Positions 53,733 to 64,000 of a DNA stretch of 64,000 nt are shown in pieces. The translations under genes and the position numbers were made by a program. Source of the stretch: Gautieria morchelliformis. Taxonomy: Eukaryota > Basidiomycota > Agaricomycetes > Gomphales > Gomphaceae. The stretch's first letter is position 1; the number at the start of each line of letters is the position of its first letter. The DNA lies in the NCBI GenBank assembly GCA_015179125.1, contig WHVA01000159.1, positions 1 through 64,000 of the forward strand, given 5' to 3'. The notes under the pieces were generated by a model. The model saw nothing but the letters and a program-made list of their open reading frames with translations, did not search any database and had not been told where the DNA came from.

Positions 53733-56704
53733 TTACACTATGTGAAAGCAGCTCGGTGGGAGGTTTTGGGCGTGCTGACCAATGCTGACCAATGCTTGGT
53801 CATTAGTTTGTCAGCGGAGCGCGTGAGCGGCGCAGCCGCGAGCCCCCGGCCCTATCACCGGGTCATGCCGGTCTGCTGGTTCCAGCGCTCAAAGCTGCGC
53901 TCTGGCAGCTGCGCAGCAGCGTTCGCGGTCACGTGACCGGTTCACACCGAATGCGTCCATACGCGAGGCTGGTCCCTGCACGACCCTTCGCGTGGTATAA
54001 ATACCAGGAACACTGCGTTGCCCTTCACACCCTCGCTGGTGTCTCTGGCTTCTGGCTATACTGGGCTGTCATTCTTTCGCTGGGCTGTCTATTTCTTTAG
54101 CTGGGCTGCCAATTTCTTTAGCTAGGCCGCCTATTTCTTTAGCTGCGCTGTCTGTTTCTTTAGCTGTCTGTTTCTTTAGCTGTCTGTTTCTTTAGCTGTC
54201 TGTTTCTTTAGCTGTCTGTTTCTTTAGCTGCGCCGTCTGTGTCTTGAGCTACGCTGTCTGTGTCTTGAGCTGCGCTGTGTGTTTCTTTAGGTGTGCTGTC
54301 TGTTTTTTTAGATGTCTGTTTCTTTAGCTGCGCTGTCTGTGTCTTGAGCTGCACTGTCTGTTGCTTTACCTGTGCTGTCTTATTTCTTGAGCTGGCTGTC
54401 TATTGGCTTCACTGGCTTTGTATTGGTAGGTCATCAGTTTTTTTTTATCCCACTGAAATGTATTTTAATTTTTTTATTTGGAATTTTATTATTTTTCACT
54501 TTATAATTTTGTGAAATTCTTTGAAAATAGATTTAAATAATCCCAAGACTTTGCTGAAAGAAACGTATTTTAATATAGATATTTTTCAGGCTTTTTTCGA
54601 AAATAGACATCAATAAGTTTCCTCTAATATCAATGACAATAGATTCTGCTTTTAAATATGGTTTGTTTTATTGTTTTATTTACTGTAAAGCTGCTTACCA
54701 GGCACTCCTCTCTGGCTATACTGGTGGCTGGCTTACTATGGCTTTGGCTGGGCTCTGGGTTTCTCTGTCAGTCTCTGGGCTTCTCTGGCTTTGGCTGGGC
54801 ATTAATCACAGCTTCTGCTTCAATGTACTGTACTTTTTTGACATTTTTTTGCAGATAGATGTCAATAAATTATCCTGACTTTATGAAAATTGACAACAGC
54901 TCCAGCTTAAATGTACAGTGCATTTCTTTGACATTTTTCGAAAAATAGATAATCTTGACTCTGCTAAAATTAATAACAACTTCAGCTTAAATGTACTGGA
55001 CATTTGTTTTGACATTTTTCAAAAAATAGATAATCCTGACTTTGCTAAAATTAATGACAGCAGCTGCTTAAATATGGCTTCCTTTACTATTTGTCTGTAT
55101 ATGTCACAAAATAGATATTGATACATGTCCCTGAGTTTGCAAAAAGTAAATGATAAGTAACAGCCTCTGCTTGCTTCACTTTGAAGCCCTTGGGGATATG
55201 CTACACATGCCATTGGGACATGCTATGCATGCTATACTTGAGGGGCATGCTACACACACTATGCATGGGGACACGCACGCTATGCATGGGGACACGCATG
55301 TTATGCATGGAGACATGGGGACACACACGCTATGCATGGGGATGTGCACACTATATGTGGGGACACACTATGCTTGGGGGACACGGTAAGAACAAGGACA
55401 CACTACAGGGGAAAACACTACAAACAAGGGACATTCTACACATGCTATACTTGGGGTGCTACACGCACTACATGTAGGGACATGCTATGCATGGGGGACA
55501 CACATGCTATAATTTAGGGACACGCTACGTTTGGGGACATGCTACAAACAAGGGACATTCTACACATGCTATACTTGGGGGTGCTACACGCACTACATGT
55601 AGGGACATGCTATGCATGGGGGACACACATGCTATAATTTAGGGACACGCTACGTTTGGGGACATGCTACAAACCAGGGACATGCTATGCATGTGGGACA
55701 CACTATGCACACTGTACTTGGGGACATGCTACATGTGGGGACACACTACATGTGGAGACACACTATGCATGGAGAACATGCTACGCACACCATACTTGGG
55801 GACATGTTATGTGTGGGGTCATGTTACAAACCAGGGACACAATAAGCATGCTATATTTGAGGGACACACTATGCATGGAGGACATGCTATGCACACTATA
55901 CTTGGGCACATGCAGACATGTGTAGAGACATTACTAGCTTGATGTGTTACTTATAGCTACTCTCAATTGCAATGAGATGTGTTTTACTTATCCCAAGTTT
56001 GATTTACCCAATGCGTTTGACCTACACCCCTGTGAATTCAAGAATCGAGTTAAATTGGATATCAGAAATTGAGATGGAAGGCAGAGGTCAGAGAGACAGA
56101 GGCCTTGCAAGTACTTGCTGTGGTAAGAACAGGAAACAGTGCAAAGGGAGTCACATATCAAAGTCAATTATCTGATTGCAGAACAGAGGCACACATGACT
56201 GGGTTTTATACAAAGAGACAATATGTCAGAAGGTAGAGGTAAGCAATTCTGGTGCAAGCAAAAGTAAGTAGTATAAATGGAGTAAGTAACTAATACAGAA
56301 CAAGAGGAACTACAAGGGGGTGCCGGGTAGAACTAAGAACAATCAATAGGCAAAAGAACAAGGGGAATGTGGGTCTAATTGATAGTGGAACAAATGGATC
56401 TCCTAATGCTCTGGACTTGCTATGCTAAGGGTCAAGTAGGGAAGGCCAGTGAATAGAGTCAAAAGGGGAAGTATGTGAATAGTAAAGAACAGGGGGATCA
56501 AAAGGTCAAAGTGTGGACGTTGCGGAATAGAGCCAGAGGAGGCATGGAGGTACCAGAGTTGGTCGAGCAGCATGGTCATAACATTACCTAACTTCAATCA
56601 ATAAGATGCGTTTTACTTATCTGAATGTGTTTGACTTATCCCAAGTTTGATATACCTAAGGTGTTTGACTTGCACCCCCGCGCGAAGCGTGGGTATCCAC
56701 CTAG
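53733..56704 (+). mobile_element. Non-autonomous Helitron N3 (N2 type)
   Basis: Abuts H2. Begins TTACACTATGTG, has CACGTG (53930-53935), TATAAAT (53996), repeats of TTTCTTTAGCTGTCTG (54070-54380), AT-rich repeats (54500-55100), a 21-bp minisatellite (55198-55927) and a tail homologous to 46685-47442 of N2. The internal 3' end of N2 is here reduced to CACCCCTGTGAATTC (56024-56038), so the hairpin and CTAG are deleted. Ends CTAG at 56704. Confidence 0.85.
55198..55927 (+). repeat. 21-bp minisatellite of N3
   Basis: Same unit family as in N2, shorter and more mixed, with a local duplication of about 120 bp (near 55435-55535 and 55555-55660). Confidence 0.92.
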
Positions 56705-57476
56705 TCTAAGAGTTAAATGCGCTCAGTGGGTGGTTGTGGGCGTCGCTTATGTCAGGTTTTAGGTCAGCATTGGTCAGCTGGCCAATCGGATGCGAGCGGC
56801 GCAGCCGCGAGCCACAAACGCTGCGTAGCAGCATTCCAGGTCACGTGACCGGTTCGCGACCATATGCGAGTGGTCCGTGCACGACCCTTCGCTTGGTATA
56901 AAGAGAGCGATGCTGCCGCACCGCACTCCACACTGGTGTCCTCCTGTGTTCTGGCTGTGGTGGGCTTACTACTGCTTTGGCTGGGGTCTTGGTGTCTTTC
57001 TGTGTGTCTCTGGGTGTCTCTGGGCTTCTTTGGCTGTGAATTGACACCAGCTTCTGCTTCAATGTCCTGTATATTTTTTGATATTTTTTCGCAAATTGCT
57101 ATCAATACACCTAAATTGCTAACCTTAATAATAGCCAACTTAAATATCCTGTACATTTTTTTGATATTTTTTCGCAAATAGAAATCAATAAATCTAACTT
57201 CCTAACCTTAATAACAGCCAACTTAAATATCCTGTACATTTTTTTGATATTTTTTCGCAAATAGATATCAATAACTTATTCTGACTTTGCTAAAGTTAAT
57301 AACAACTTCTGTTTTAATGTAGTGTGTTTTTTTTTTATCTTTTTTCAAAAAATAAATATAGATATCAATGAATTATCCTGACTTTGCTAAAATTAATGAC
57401 AACAGCTGCTTAAATGTGGTTTCTTTTGCTATTTTATATATGTCACAAAATAGATACTGATACATGTCCCTGATGT

Positions 57477-58033
57477 GTGAGGACACATTACGTTTGGGGA
57501 CATGCTACCTGTGAGGACACGTTACCTGTGGGGACACGCTACCTGTAAGGACATGTTATGTGTGGGGACACGCTACCTGTGAGGACACATTACGTGTGGG
57601 GACATGCTACCTGTGGGGACATGCTACCTGTGAGGACACGTTACATGTGGGGACACATTATGTGTGGGGACATGCTACCTGTGAGGACACGGTACGTGTG
57701 GGGACACCTTTCGTGTGAGGACACGCTACCTGTGGGGACACGTTACATGTGAGGACACGTTATGTGTGGGACACGTTACGTGTGGGGACATGCTACCTGT
57801 GAGGACACATTACATGTGAGGACACATTACGTTTGGGGACACGCTACCTGTGAGGACACATTACGTGTGAGGACACGCTACCTGTATGGACACGTTACAT
57901 GTGAGGACATGCTACCTGTGAGGACATGTTATGTGTGGGGACACGCTGCCTGTGAGGACACACTACCTGTGAGGACACGTTACGTGTGGGGACACACTAC
58001 CTGTGAGGACACATTATGTGTGAGGGCATGCTA
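57477..58033 (+). repeat. 17-bp minisatellite of N4
   Basis: About 33 units of the GTGAGGACACGTTACGT type, shorter than in N1 and without its 310-bp higher-order duplication. Confidence 0.93.
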
Positions 58034-58166
58034 TCCAACTGCACTTTGGGTCTTCCCCCATTTCTGATTTTGGTATTGTTTCTGGTTCTGTGAGAGTGTC
58101 ACCGGAGGATCAGCTGGCGTATCGATATAACCACATTGTCAACATTCAGGATCCCCAAGATCAGGA

Positions 58167-58364
58167 TTGGATCTATTTCACAATGCACAAGCTTTGAAAC
58201 CTGTGGATTATGACAATAGGCGCAATCTTATAATCTCTGATGATTCAGTCAAGACTATTACCACTTTCATGTCTAGAGTCGCTGGGAAGGCCATCCCAGA
58301 GGTCAAGAGGGACGTCTGCATGTTCGGCTGTTCCAGGGGGGCATACATGGTTCATGATAAATAA
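58167..58364 (+). CDS. Conserved passenger ORF in N4, 65 aa
   Basis: Same frame as the ORF at 44085 with a handful of substitutions and a different C-terminus (GAYMVHDK). Function unknown. Confidence 0.35.
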   Translation: MDLFHNAQALKPVDYDNRRNLIISDDSVKTITTFMSRVAGKAIPEVKRDVCMFGCSRGAYMVHDK

Positions 58365-59738
58365 TTTGCATGCTGCTTTTTATTTGCCACAATGCACTTG
58401 ACCTTACTGATTCATTTGACCTACACCCCCGCGCGAAGCGCGGGTACCCACCTAGTTACACTATATGAAAGTGGCTCGGTGGGTTGTGGGCGTTGAGCTT
58501 ATGTCAGGTTTTAGGTCAGCCTTAGTCAGCTGGCCAATTGGACATGAGGGGCGCAGCTGCGAGCCAAGAACGCTGCGCAGCATGGTCACGTGACTGTTTG
58601 CGTTCCAAATTAGGTTAGCGGCGAGCGGCGCAGCCGCGAGCATAGAACGCTGCGCAGCGGTCACGTGACCCGTTCGTGACCAGAGCGCGCATATGCGAGC
58701 GTGGTCCATGCACAACACGCGCACACGGTATAAAGGCCGAACGGTAAGGAGGGAACACCAGGAACCTGCCCAACCGGCGATTCCTCTCTCTGCTGTCTGC
58801 TCTGTCTGCTGTCTGCTGTCTGCTGTCTGCTGTCTGCTGTCTGATGTCTGCTGTCTGCTGTCTCCTCTGTCTGCTGTCTCCTCCTTTAGCTGGCTGGCTG
58901 TCTATTGCTATGGCTGGCTGGCTATTGGTAGGTAATATCTTTTTTCAATGCATTGCCATGTATTTTATTATATTTGTGTTGGTAATTTTATTGGTTCCTT
59001 TTTTTTTTCATCATATAGTTGTCACATGTGCATTATATTTTTGTGATTTTTTTCGAAAATAGATTTAAATAACATCCAAAGACTGCTGAAAAAAAATGTT
59101 TTAATATCAATATTTTTCAGGTTTTTTTTCGAAAATAGACATCAATAAGTTTCCTCTAAAATTAATGACAATAGATTCTGCTTTTAAATGTGGTTTGTTT
59201 TATTGTTTTATTTACTGTAAAGCTGCTTACCAGCCACCCCTCTCTGGCTATACTGGTGGCTGGCCTACTATGGCTTTGGCTGGGCTCTGGGTTTCTCTGT
59301 CAGTCTCTGGGCTTCTCTGGCTTTGGCTGGGCATTAATCACAGCTTCTGCTTCAATGTACTGTACTTTTTTGACATTTTTTCGCAAATAGATATCAATAA
59401 ATTATCCTGACTTTGTGAAGATTGACAACAGCTCCAGGTTAAATGTACAATGCATTTTTTTGACATTTTTCGAAAAATAGATAATCCTAACTTTGCTAAA
59501 ATTAATAACAGCTTCAGCTTACATGTACTGGACATTTTCTTGACATTTTTTCGCAAAATAGATAATCCTGAGTTTGCTAAAAATTAATGACAGCAGCTGC
59601 TTAAATATGGTTTCCTTGACTATTTTATTTATGTCTGTATATGTCACAAAATAGAATATTGATACATGTCCCTGAGTTTGCTAAAAGTTAATAAGTAGTA
59701 ACAGCCTCTGCTTGCTTCACTTTGAGGCCCTTGGGGAT

Positions 59739-60810
59739 ATGCTACGCATGCTATACTTGAGGGGCATGCTACACACACTATGCATGGGGACACGCATGTT
59801 ATGCGTGGAGACATGCATGTTATGTGTGGAGACACGCACGCTATGCTTGGGGACACGCATGCTATGTGTGGAGACACTCATGTTATGCATGGAGACACAC
59901 ATGTTATGCGTGGGGACACACACGCTATGCTTGGGGACACGCATGTTATGCTTGGAGATATGCATGTTATGCATGGGGACACGCACCCTATGCTTGGGGA
60001 CATGTATGCTATGCATGGGGACATGCATGCCACATGTGGGGACACACTATCCTTGGGGACAGACAGGCTATGCATGGGGACACACATGCTATGCGTGGAG
60101 ACACGCATGTTATGCGTGGGGACAAGCATGCTATGCATGGGGACACACACGCTATGCTTGGGGACACCCATGTTATGCATGGAGACACGCATGTTATGCA
60201 TGGGGACAAGCATGCTATGCATGGGGATGTGCACACTATATGTGGGGACACACTATGCTTGGGGGACATGGTACAAACAAGGGACACACTACAGGGGAAA
60301 ACACTATAAACAAGGGACATTCTACACATGCTATACTTGGGGGACACACTACAAACAAAGGACATGCTATGCACACTATACTTGGGGGACATGTTATGCA
60401 TTGGGGACACACTTTGCACACTATACTTGAGGGAGATGCTACACACACTACATGTAGGGACATGCTACACATGTGGACACGCTATGCATGGGGGACACAC
60501 ATGCTATAATTTAGGGACATGCTACATTTGTGGACATGCTACAAACCAGGGACATGCTACACACAAAATACTTGACGGACATGCCATGCACACTGTACTG
60601 CATGTGGAGACACACTACATATGGAGACATGCTACATGTGGAGACACACTACGCACACTATACTTGGGGACACACTACATGTAGGGACATGCCACATGTG
60701 AGGACATGCTACATGTGAGGATGCAATACGTGTGAGGACAGATAAAGTGTGATGACACACTACAGGCAAGGACACACTACATGTGAGGTAGGGGACATGA
60801 GACATGGGAG
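59739..60810 (+). repeat. 21-bp minisatellite of N5
   Basis: The longest 21-bp array here, about 50 units grading into looser GGGACATGCTACA units near its right end. Heptad ORFs occur in several frames on both strands. Confidence 0.93.
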
Positions 60811-61265
60811 AAATGTGTAGAGTCATTACCTGCTATGTATCAGGTTTGGATCTAAAAGGACTGCAGCTTCAACTTATATGTTGCACCCCCAACTATCATC
60901 CTAAGTACTTTGGAGATCTGAGATTGGAAGTTGGAAGAGGTTGAGTATTGTAACTGAAGTAGTAAGGGTTCAAGAATTGAGTTAAGTTGGATATGAGAAA
61001 TCAAGTTGGAAGACGGAGGTCAGAGAGTCAGAGGCCTTGCAGGTCTAAGAACCGGAGGGAGTCATGTATCAAAATCGATTATCTGATTGCTGAACAGAGG
61101 CACACATGACTGGGTTTTATACAAAGAGCTGAGACAACATGTCAGAAGGTAGAGGTAAGCAATTCCAGTGCAAGTAACTAGGATAAAAGTACCTAATGCA
61201 AAACAAGAGGAACTACAAGGGGGTGCAGTGTAGAACTAAGAACAATAGGCAAAAGACCAAGGGTA

Positions 61266-62048
61266 TAATTGGTAGCGGAACAAATGGAACTCCTGGCGCT
61301 CTGGACTTGCTGTGCTGAGGGTCAAGTATGGAATGCTGGTGAAAAGAGTAATAAGGGGAAATATGTGAAGAACAAGGGGATCACAAGGTTGAAGTGCAGA
61401 CATTGTGGAATAGAGTCGGAGGTGCGGGGGTACCGGAGTTGGTTGAGCATGGTCATAACATTACCTACCTTGATGTGTTATTTAGAGTTACTTTCAATCA
61501 ATAAGAAGAGTTTTACTTATCTGAATGAAATTTTCTTATCCGAATGTGTTTGACTTATCCCAAGTTTGATTCATTAAATGCATTTGGCCTTACTGATGCG
61601 TTTGACCTTACCCACGCATTTGACTTGCACCCCCATGCGAAGTGTGGGTACCCACCTAGCTAATTGATAGCGGAACAAATGGAACTCCCGATGCTCCGGA
61701 CTTGCTATGCTAAGGGTTAAGTAAGGAAGGCTGGTGAATAGAGTCATAAGGGGAAGTATGTAAATAGGAAAGAACAAGGGGATCAAAAGGTCGAAGTGTG
61801 GACGTTGCTGAATAGAGTCAGAGGAGGTGCAGAGGTACCAGAGTTGGTCAAACAGCATGGTCATAACATTACCTACCTCAATGTGTTACTTAGAGCTAAT
61901 TTTAATCAATAAGATGTGTTTTACTTATCTGAATGTGTTTGACTTATCCCAAGTTTGATTGACCAAAGGTTTTTGACTTTGCTGATGCGTTTGACCTTAC
62001 CGAGGCGTTTGACTTGCACCCCCGCGCGAAGCGCAGGTATCCACCTAG
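61266..62048 (+). repeat. Tandem duplication of the N5 tail
   Basis: Two copies of about 390 bp (61266-61659 and 61661-62048), each ending in the Helitron hairpin plus CACCTAG. The first hairpin is mutated (ATGCGAAGTGTGGG). Confidence 0.85.
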
Positions 62049-62330
62049 TCTATAGTATAAAGTTGCTGGGAGGGTGGTTGTAGGTGTTTTACATAATAAT
62101 ATTATCTAATTTGCTGAGTTTGAACATGAGCGGCGCAGCCGTGAGCGCCATGCCTAGCTGCACAGCCTGCTGCTGCCTCTCTCTCTCTGTCTGCTACTGG
62201 CCTTCTCTGTGTCTGCTACTGGCTGTCTCTGTCTCCTGCCTGTCTCTGTCTGCTGCCTGTCATCCCTGCCCCTGGTGTCTCTTATTTTCCTTTAATTTTC
62301 GCTTTTTTGGCCTTTTTTTTATTATTGGTA
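62049..62330 (+). mobile_element. 5' fragment of a Helitron (N6), cut by N7
   Basis: Begins TCTATAGTATAAAG directly after the CTAG of N5. It resembles the start of H2 rather than N1 (CTCTCTCTCTGTCTGC leader, then CATCCCTGCCCCTGG and a TTAATTTTCGC tract), so it may be the start of another RepHel-bearing copy. It is interrupted at 62330/62331 by N7. Confidence 0.7.
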
Positions 62331-62447
62331 CTAGGTGGGTACCCGCGCTTCGCGTGGGGGTGCAGGTCAAACGCCTCGGTAAGGTCAAATGGATCAGTAA
62401 GGTCAAGTGCATTGGGGTAAATAACATCATGCAAAATATATCCCTGT

Positions 62448-62648
62448 TCATATAGTATCATGAATCATGTATGCACCCATGGAACAGCCAAACATGCAGA
62501 GCTCTCTCTCCACCTCTGGGATGGCCCTCCCAGCGACTCTAGACATGAAAGTGGTAATGGTCTTGACTGGATCATTAGAGATTATAGGATTGCGCCCATT
62601 GTCATAATCCACAGGTTTCAAAGCTTGTGCATTGTGAAATAGATCCAA
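62448..62648 (-). CDS. Conserved passenger ORF in N7, 66 aa
   Basis: Third copy of the MDLFHNAQALKPVDYDN frame, same length as in N1 with six or so substitutions and no stop. Function unknown. Confidence 0.35.
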   Translation of the reverse strand: MDLFHNAQALKPVDYDNGRNPIISNDPVKTITTFMSRVAGRAIPEVERELCMFGCSMGAYMIHDTI

Positions 62649-62786
62649 TAGTGATCTTGGGGATCATGAATTTTGACAATGAGGTTATATCAATATGCCA
62701 GCTGATCCTCCGGTGACACTCTCACAGAATCAGAAACAATACCAAAATCAGAAATGGGGGAAGACCCAAAGTGCAGTTGGATAGCA

Positions 62787-63652
62787 TGTCCTCACACATA
62801 ATGTGTCCTCACACGTAACATGTCCTCACAGGTAGCGTGTCCCCACATGTAATGTGTCCCAACAGGTAGCATGTCCTTGTGTCCCCATATGTAAGGTGTC
62901 CTCACAGGTAGTGTGACCCCACACATAACATGTCCCACACATAACATGTCCTCACATGTAATGTGTCCCCACACGTAAGGTGTCCTCACAGGTAGCGTGA
63001 CCCCACACATAACATGTCCCACACATAACGTGTCCTCACATGTAACGTGTCCCCACAGATAGTGTGTCCTTACCTGAAAGGTGTCCCCACACGTAACGTG
63101 TCCTCACAGGTAGCATGTCCCCACACATAATGTGTCCCCACATGTAACGTGTCCCCACAGGTAGCGTGTCCTCACACATAATGTGTCCTCACAGGGAATG
63201 TGTCCCCACAGGTAACGTGTCCCCACAGGTAGCATGTCCTCACATGTAACGTGTCCTCACAGGTAACATGTCCCCACAGGTAGCATGTCCTCACACGTAA
63301 CGTGTCCCCACAGGTAGTGTGTCCCCATACGTAACGTGTCCTCACAGATAGCGTGTCCCCAGAGGTAGCGTGTTCCCACAGGTAGCATGTCCTCACATGT
63401 AATGTGTCCCCACACATAAGGTGTCCTCACAGGTAGCGTGTCCCCACACATAACATGTCCCACACATAATGTGCCCTCACAGGTAGCATGTCCTCACAGG
63501 TAATGTGTCCTCACAGGTAGCATGTCCCCACAGGTAGCGTGTCCTCACAGGTGACATGTCCCCACAGGTAGTGTGTCCTCACATGTAACGTGTCCTCACA
63601 GGTAGCATGTCCCCATACGTAACGTGTCCCCACAGGTAGCGTGTCCTCACAC
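62787..63652 (-). repeat. 17-bp minisatellite of N7
   Basis: About 50 units, the reverse complement of the N1 and N4 arrays. Confidence 0.93.
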
Positions 63653-64000
63653 ATATCAGGGACATGTATCAGTATCTATTTTGTGACATATATAAAATAG
63701 GAAAAGAAACCACATTTAAGCAGCTGTTGTCATTAATTTTAGCAAAGTCAGGATAATTCATTGATATCTATATTTATTTTTTGAAAAAAAAGATAAAAAA
63801 AAAACACACTACATTAAAACAGAAGTTGTTATTAACTTTAGCAAAGTCAGAATAAGTTATTGATATCTATTTGCGAAAAAAATATCAAAAAAATGTACAG
63901 GATATTTAAGTTGGCTGTTATTAAGGTTAGCAAGTTAGGTGTATTGATAGCTATTTGCGAAAAAATATTGAAAAAATATACAGGCCATTGAAGCAGAAGC

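Larger units (their letters stand above)
56705..58455 (+). mobile_element. Non-autonomous Helitron N4 (N1 type)
   Basis: Abuts N3. Begins TCTAAGAG; CACGTG (56842-56847), TATAAAG (56897), leader nearly the same as N1, AT-rich repeats (57050-57440), 17-bp minisatellite (57477-58033), passenger ORF (58167-58364), hairpin and CTAG at 58455. Confidence 0.88.
58456..62048 (+). mobile_element. Non-autonomous Helitron N5 (N2 type, duplicated tail)
   Basis: Abuts N4. Begins TTACACTATATG; two CACGTG palindromes (near 58588 and 58660), TATAAAG (58729), CTGTCTGCTG repeats (58790-58870), AT-rich repeats (59030-59640), 21-bp minisatellite (59739-60810). The tail is duplicated: 61266-61659 ends in a degenerate hairpin and CTAG, then 61661-62048 repeats the same about 390 bp and ends with hairpin and CTAG at 62048. 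Confidence 0.82.
62331..64000 (-). mobile_element. Non-autonomous Helitron N7 (N1 type), inverted, runs off the window
   Basis: The only array member on the minus strand. Its 3' end is at 62331: element sense ...GCGAAGCGCGGGTACCCACCTAG followed by T of N6, a proper A/T insertion. It then shows the TTGACCTTA subterminal repeats, passenger ORF (62648-62448), 17-bp minisatellite (63652-62787) and AT-rich repeats up to 64000. The 5' end lies outside. Confidence 0.88.

Overview
The window looks like nuclear DNA of a filamentous basidiomycete, most likely an Agaricomycete. Genes carry many short introns (about 41-90 nt, GTRNGT-type donors, YAG acceptors), coding DNA is GC-rich, and the families fit: a fungal Zn2Cys6/fungal_trans regulator, an FunK1-like kinase and a five-exon eL27 gene. 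I assembled all spliced models by hand from frame, splice signals and remembered family patterns; none was checked by alignment or RNA data.

Layout. 330-2245 (-): spliced protein of unknown function with one frameshift. 2840-3131: LTR-like sequence. 4535-9486: two broken copies of a Rab escort protein (MRS6/REP) gene on the + strand, with a C2H2 zinc-finger ORF and an 883-bp miniature LTR retrotransposon (TRIM) between them. 9601-12927: a divergent housekeeping pair, phosphomannose isomerase (-) and mitochondrial Obg GTPase (+), 65 bp apart. 13455-17037 (-): seven-exon Zn2Cys6 transcription factor. 17539-18889 (-): kinase-like protein. 18890-21675: no gene recognised. 21676-22325 (-): ribosomal protein eL27.

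From 22899 to the end nearly everything is transposon. A Helitron on the minus strand (H1, 22899 to about 42141) has its RepHel gene split by a Ty3/Gypsy chromovirus (A, 23247-35898, TSD GAAAC), which is itself split by a second chromovirus (B, 25603-32055, TSD AGCGC). A 402-bp MITE (39387-39788, TSD TTA) sits in the H1 Rep region. Both chromoviruses carry a 10-nt primer-binding site complementary to a site in their own LTR about 33 nt downstream of a TATA box, the geometry of Tf1/sushi self-priming. B also has a canonical -1 frameshift heptamer at the end of gag and an extra 3' ORF.

From 42142 to 62330 seven Helitron units of one terminal family lie head to tail with no DNA between them: N1, N2, H2 (carrying RepHel), N3, N4, N5 and the start of N6. 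N7 lies in opposite orientation and runs off the window. The non-autonomous units each have a TATA promoter with a CACGTG palindrome, AT-rich repeats of roughly 75 bp and a 17-bp or 21-bp minisatellite. All autonomous elements seen here carry stops or frameshifts, so mobilisation would need enzymes from elsewhere in the genome.
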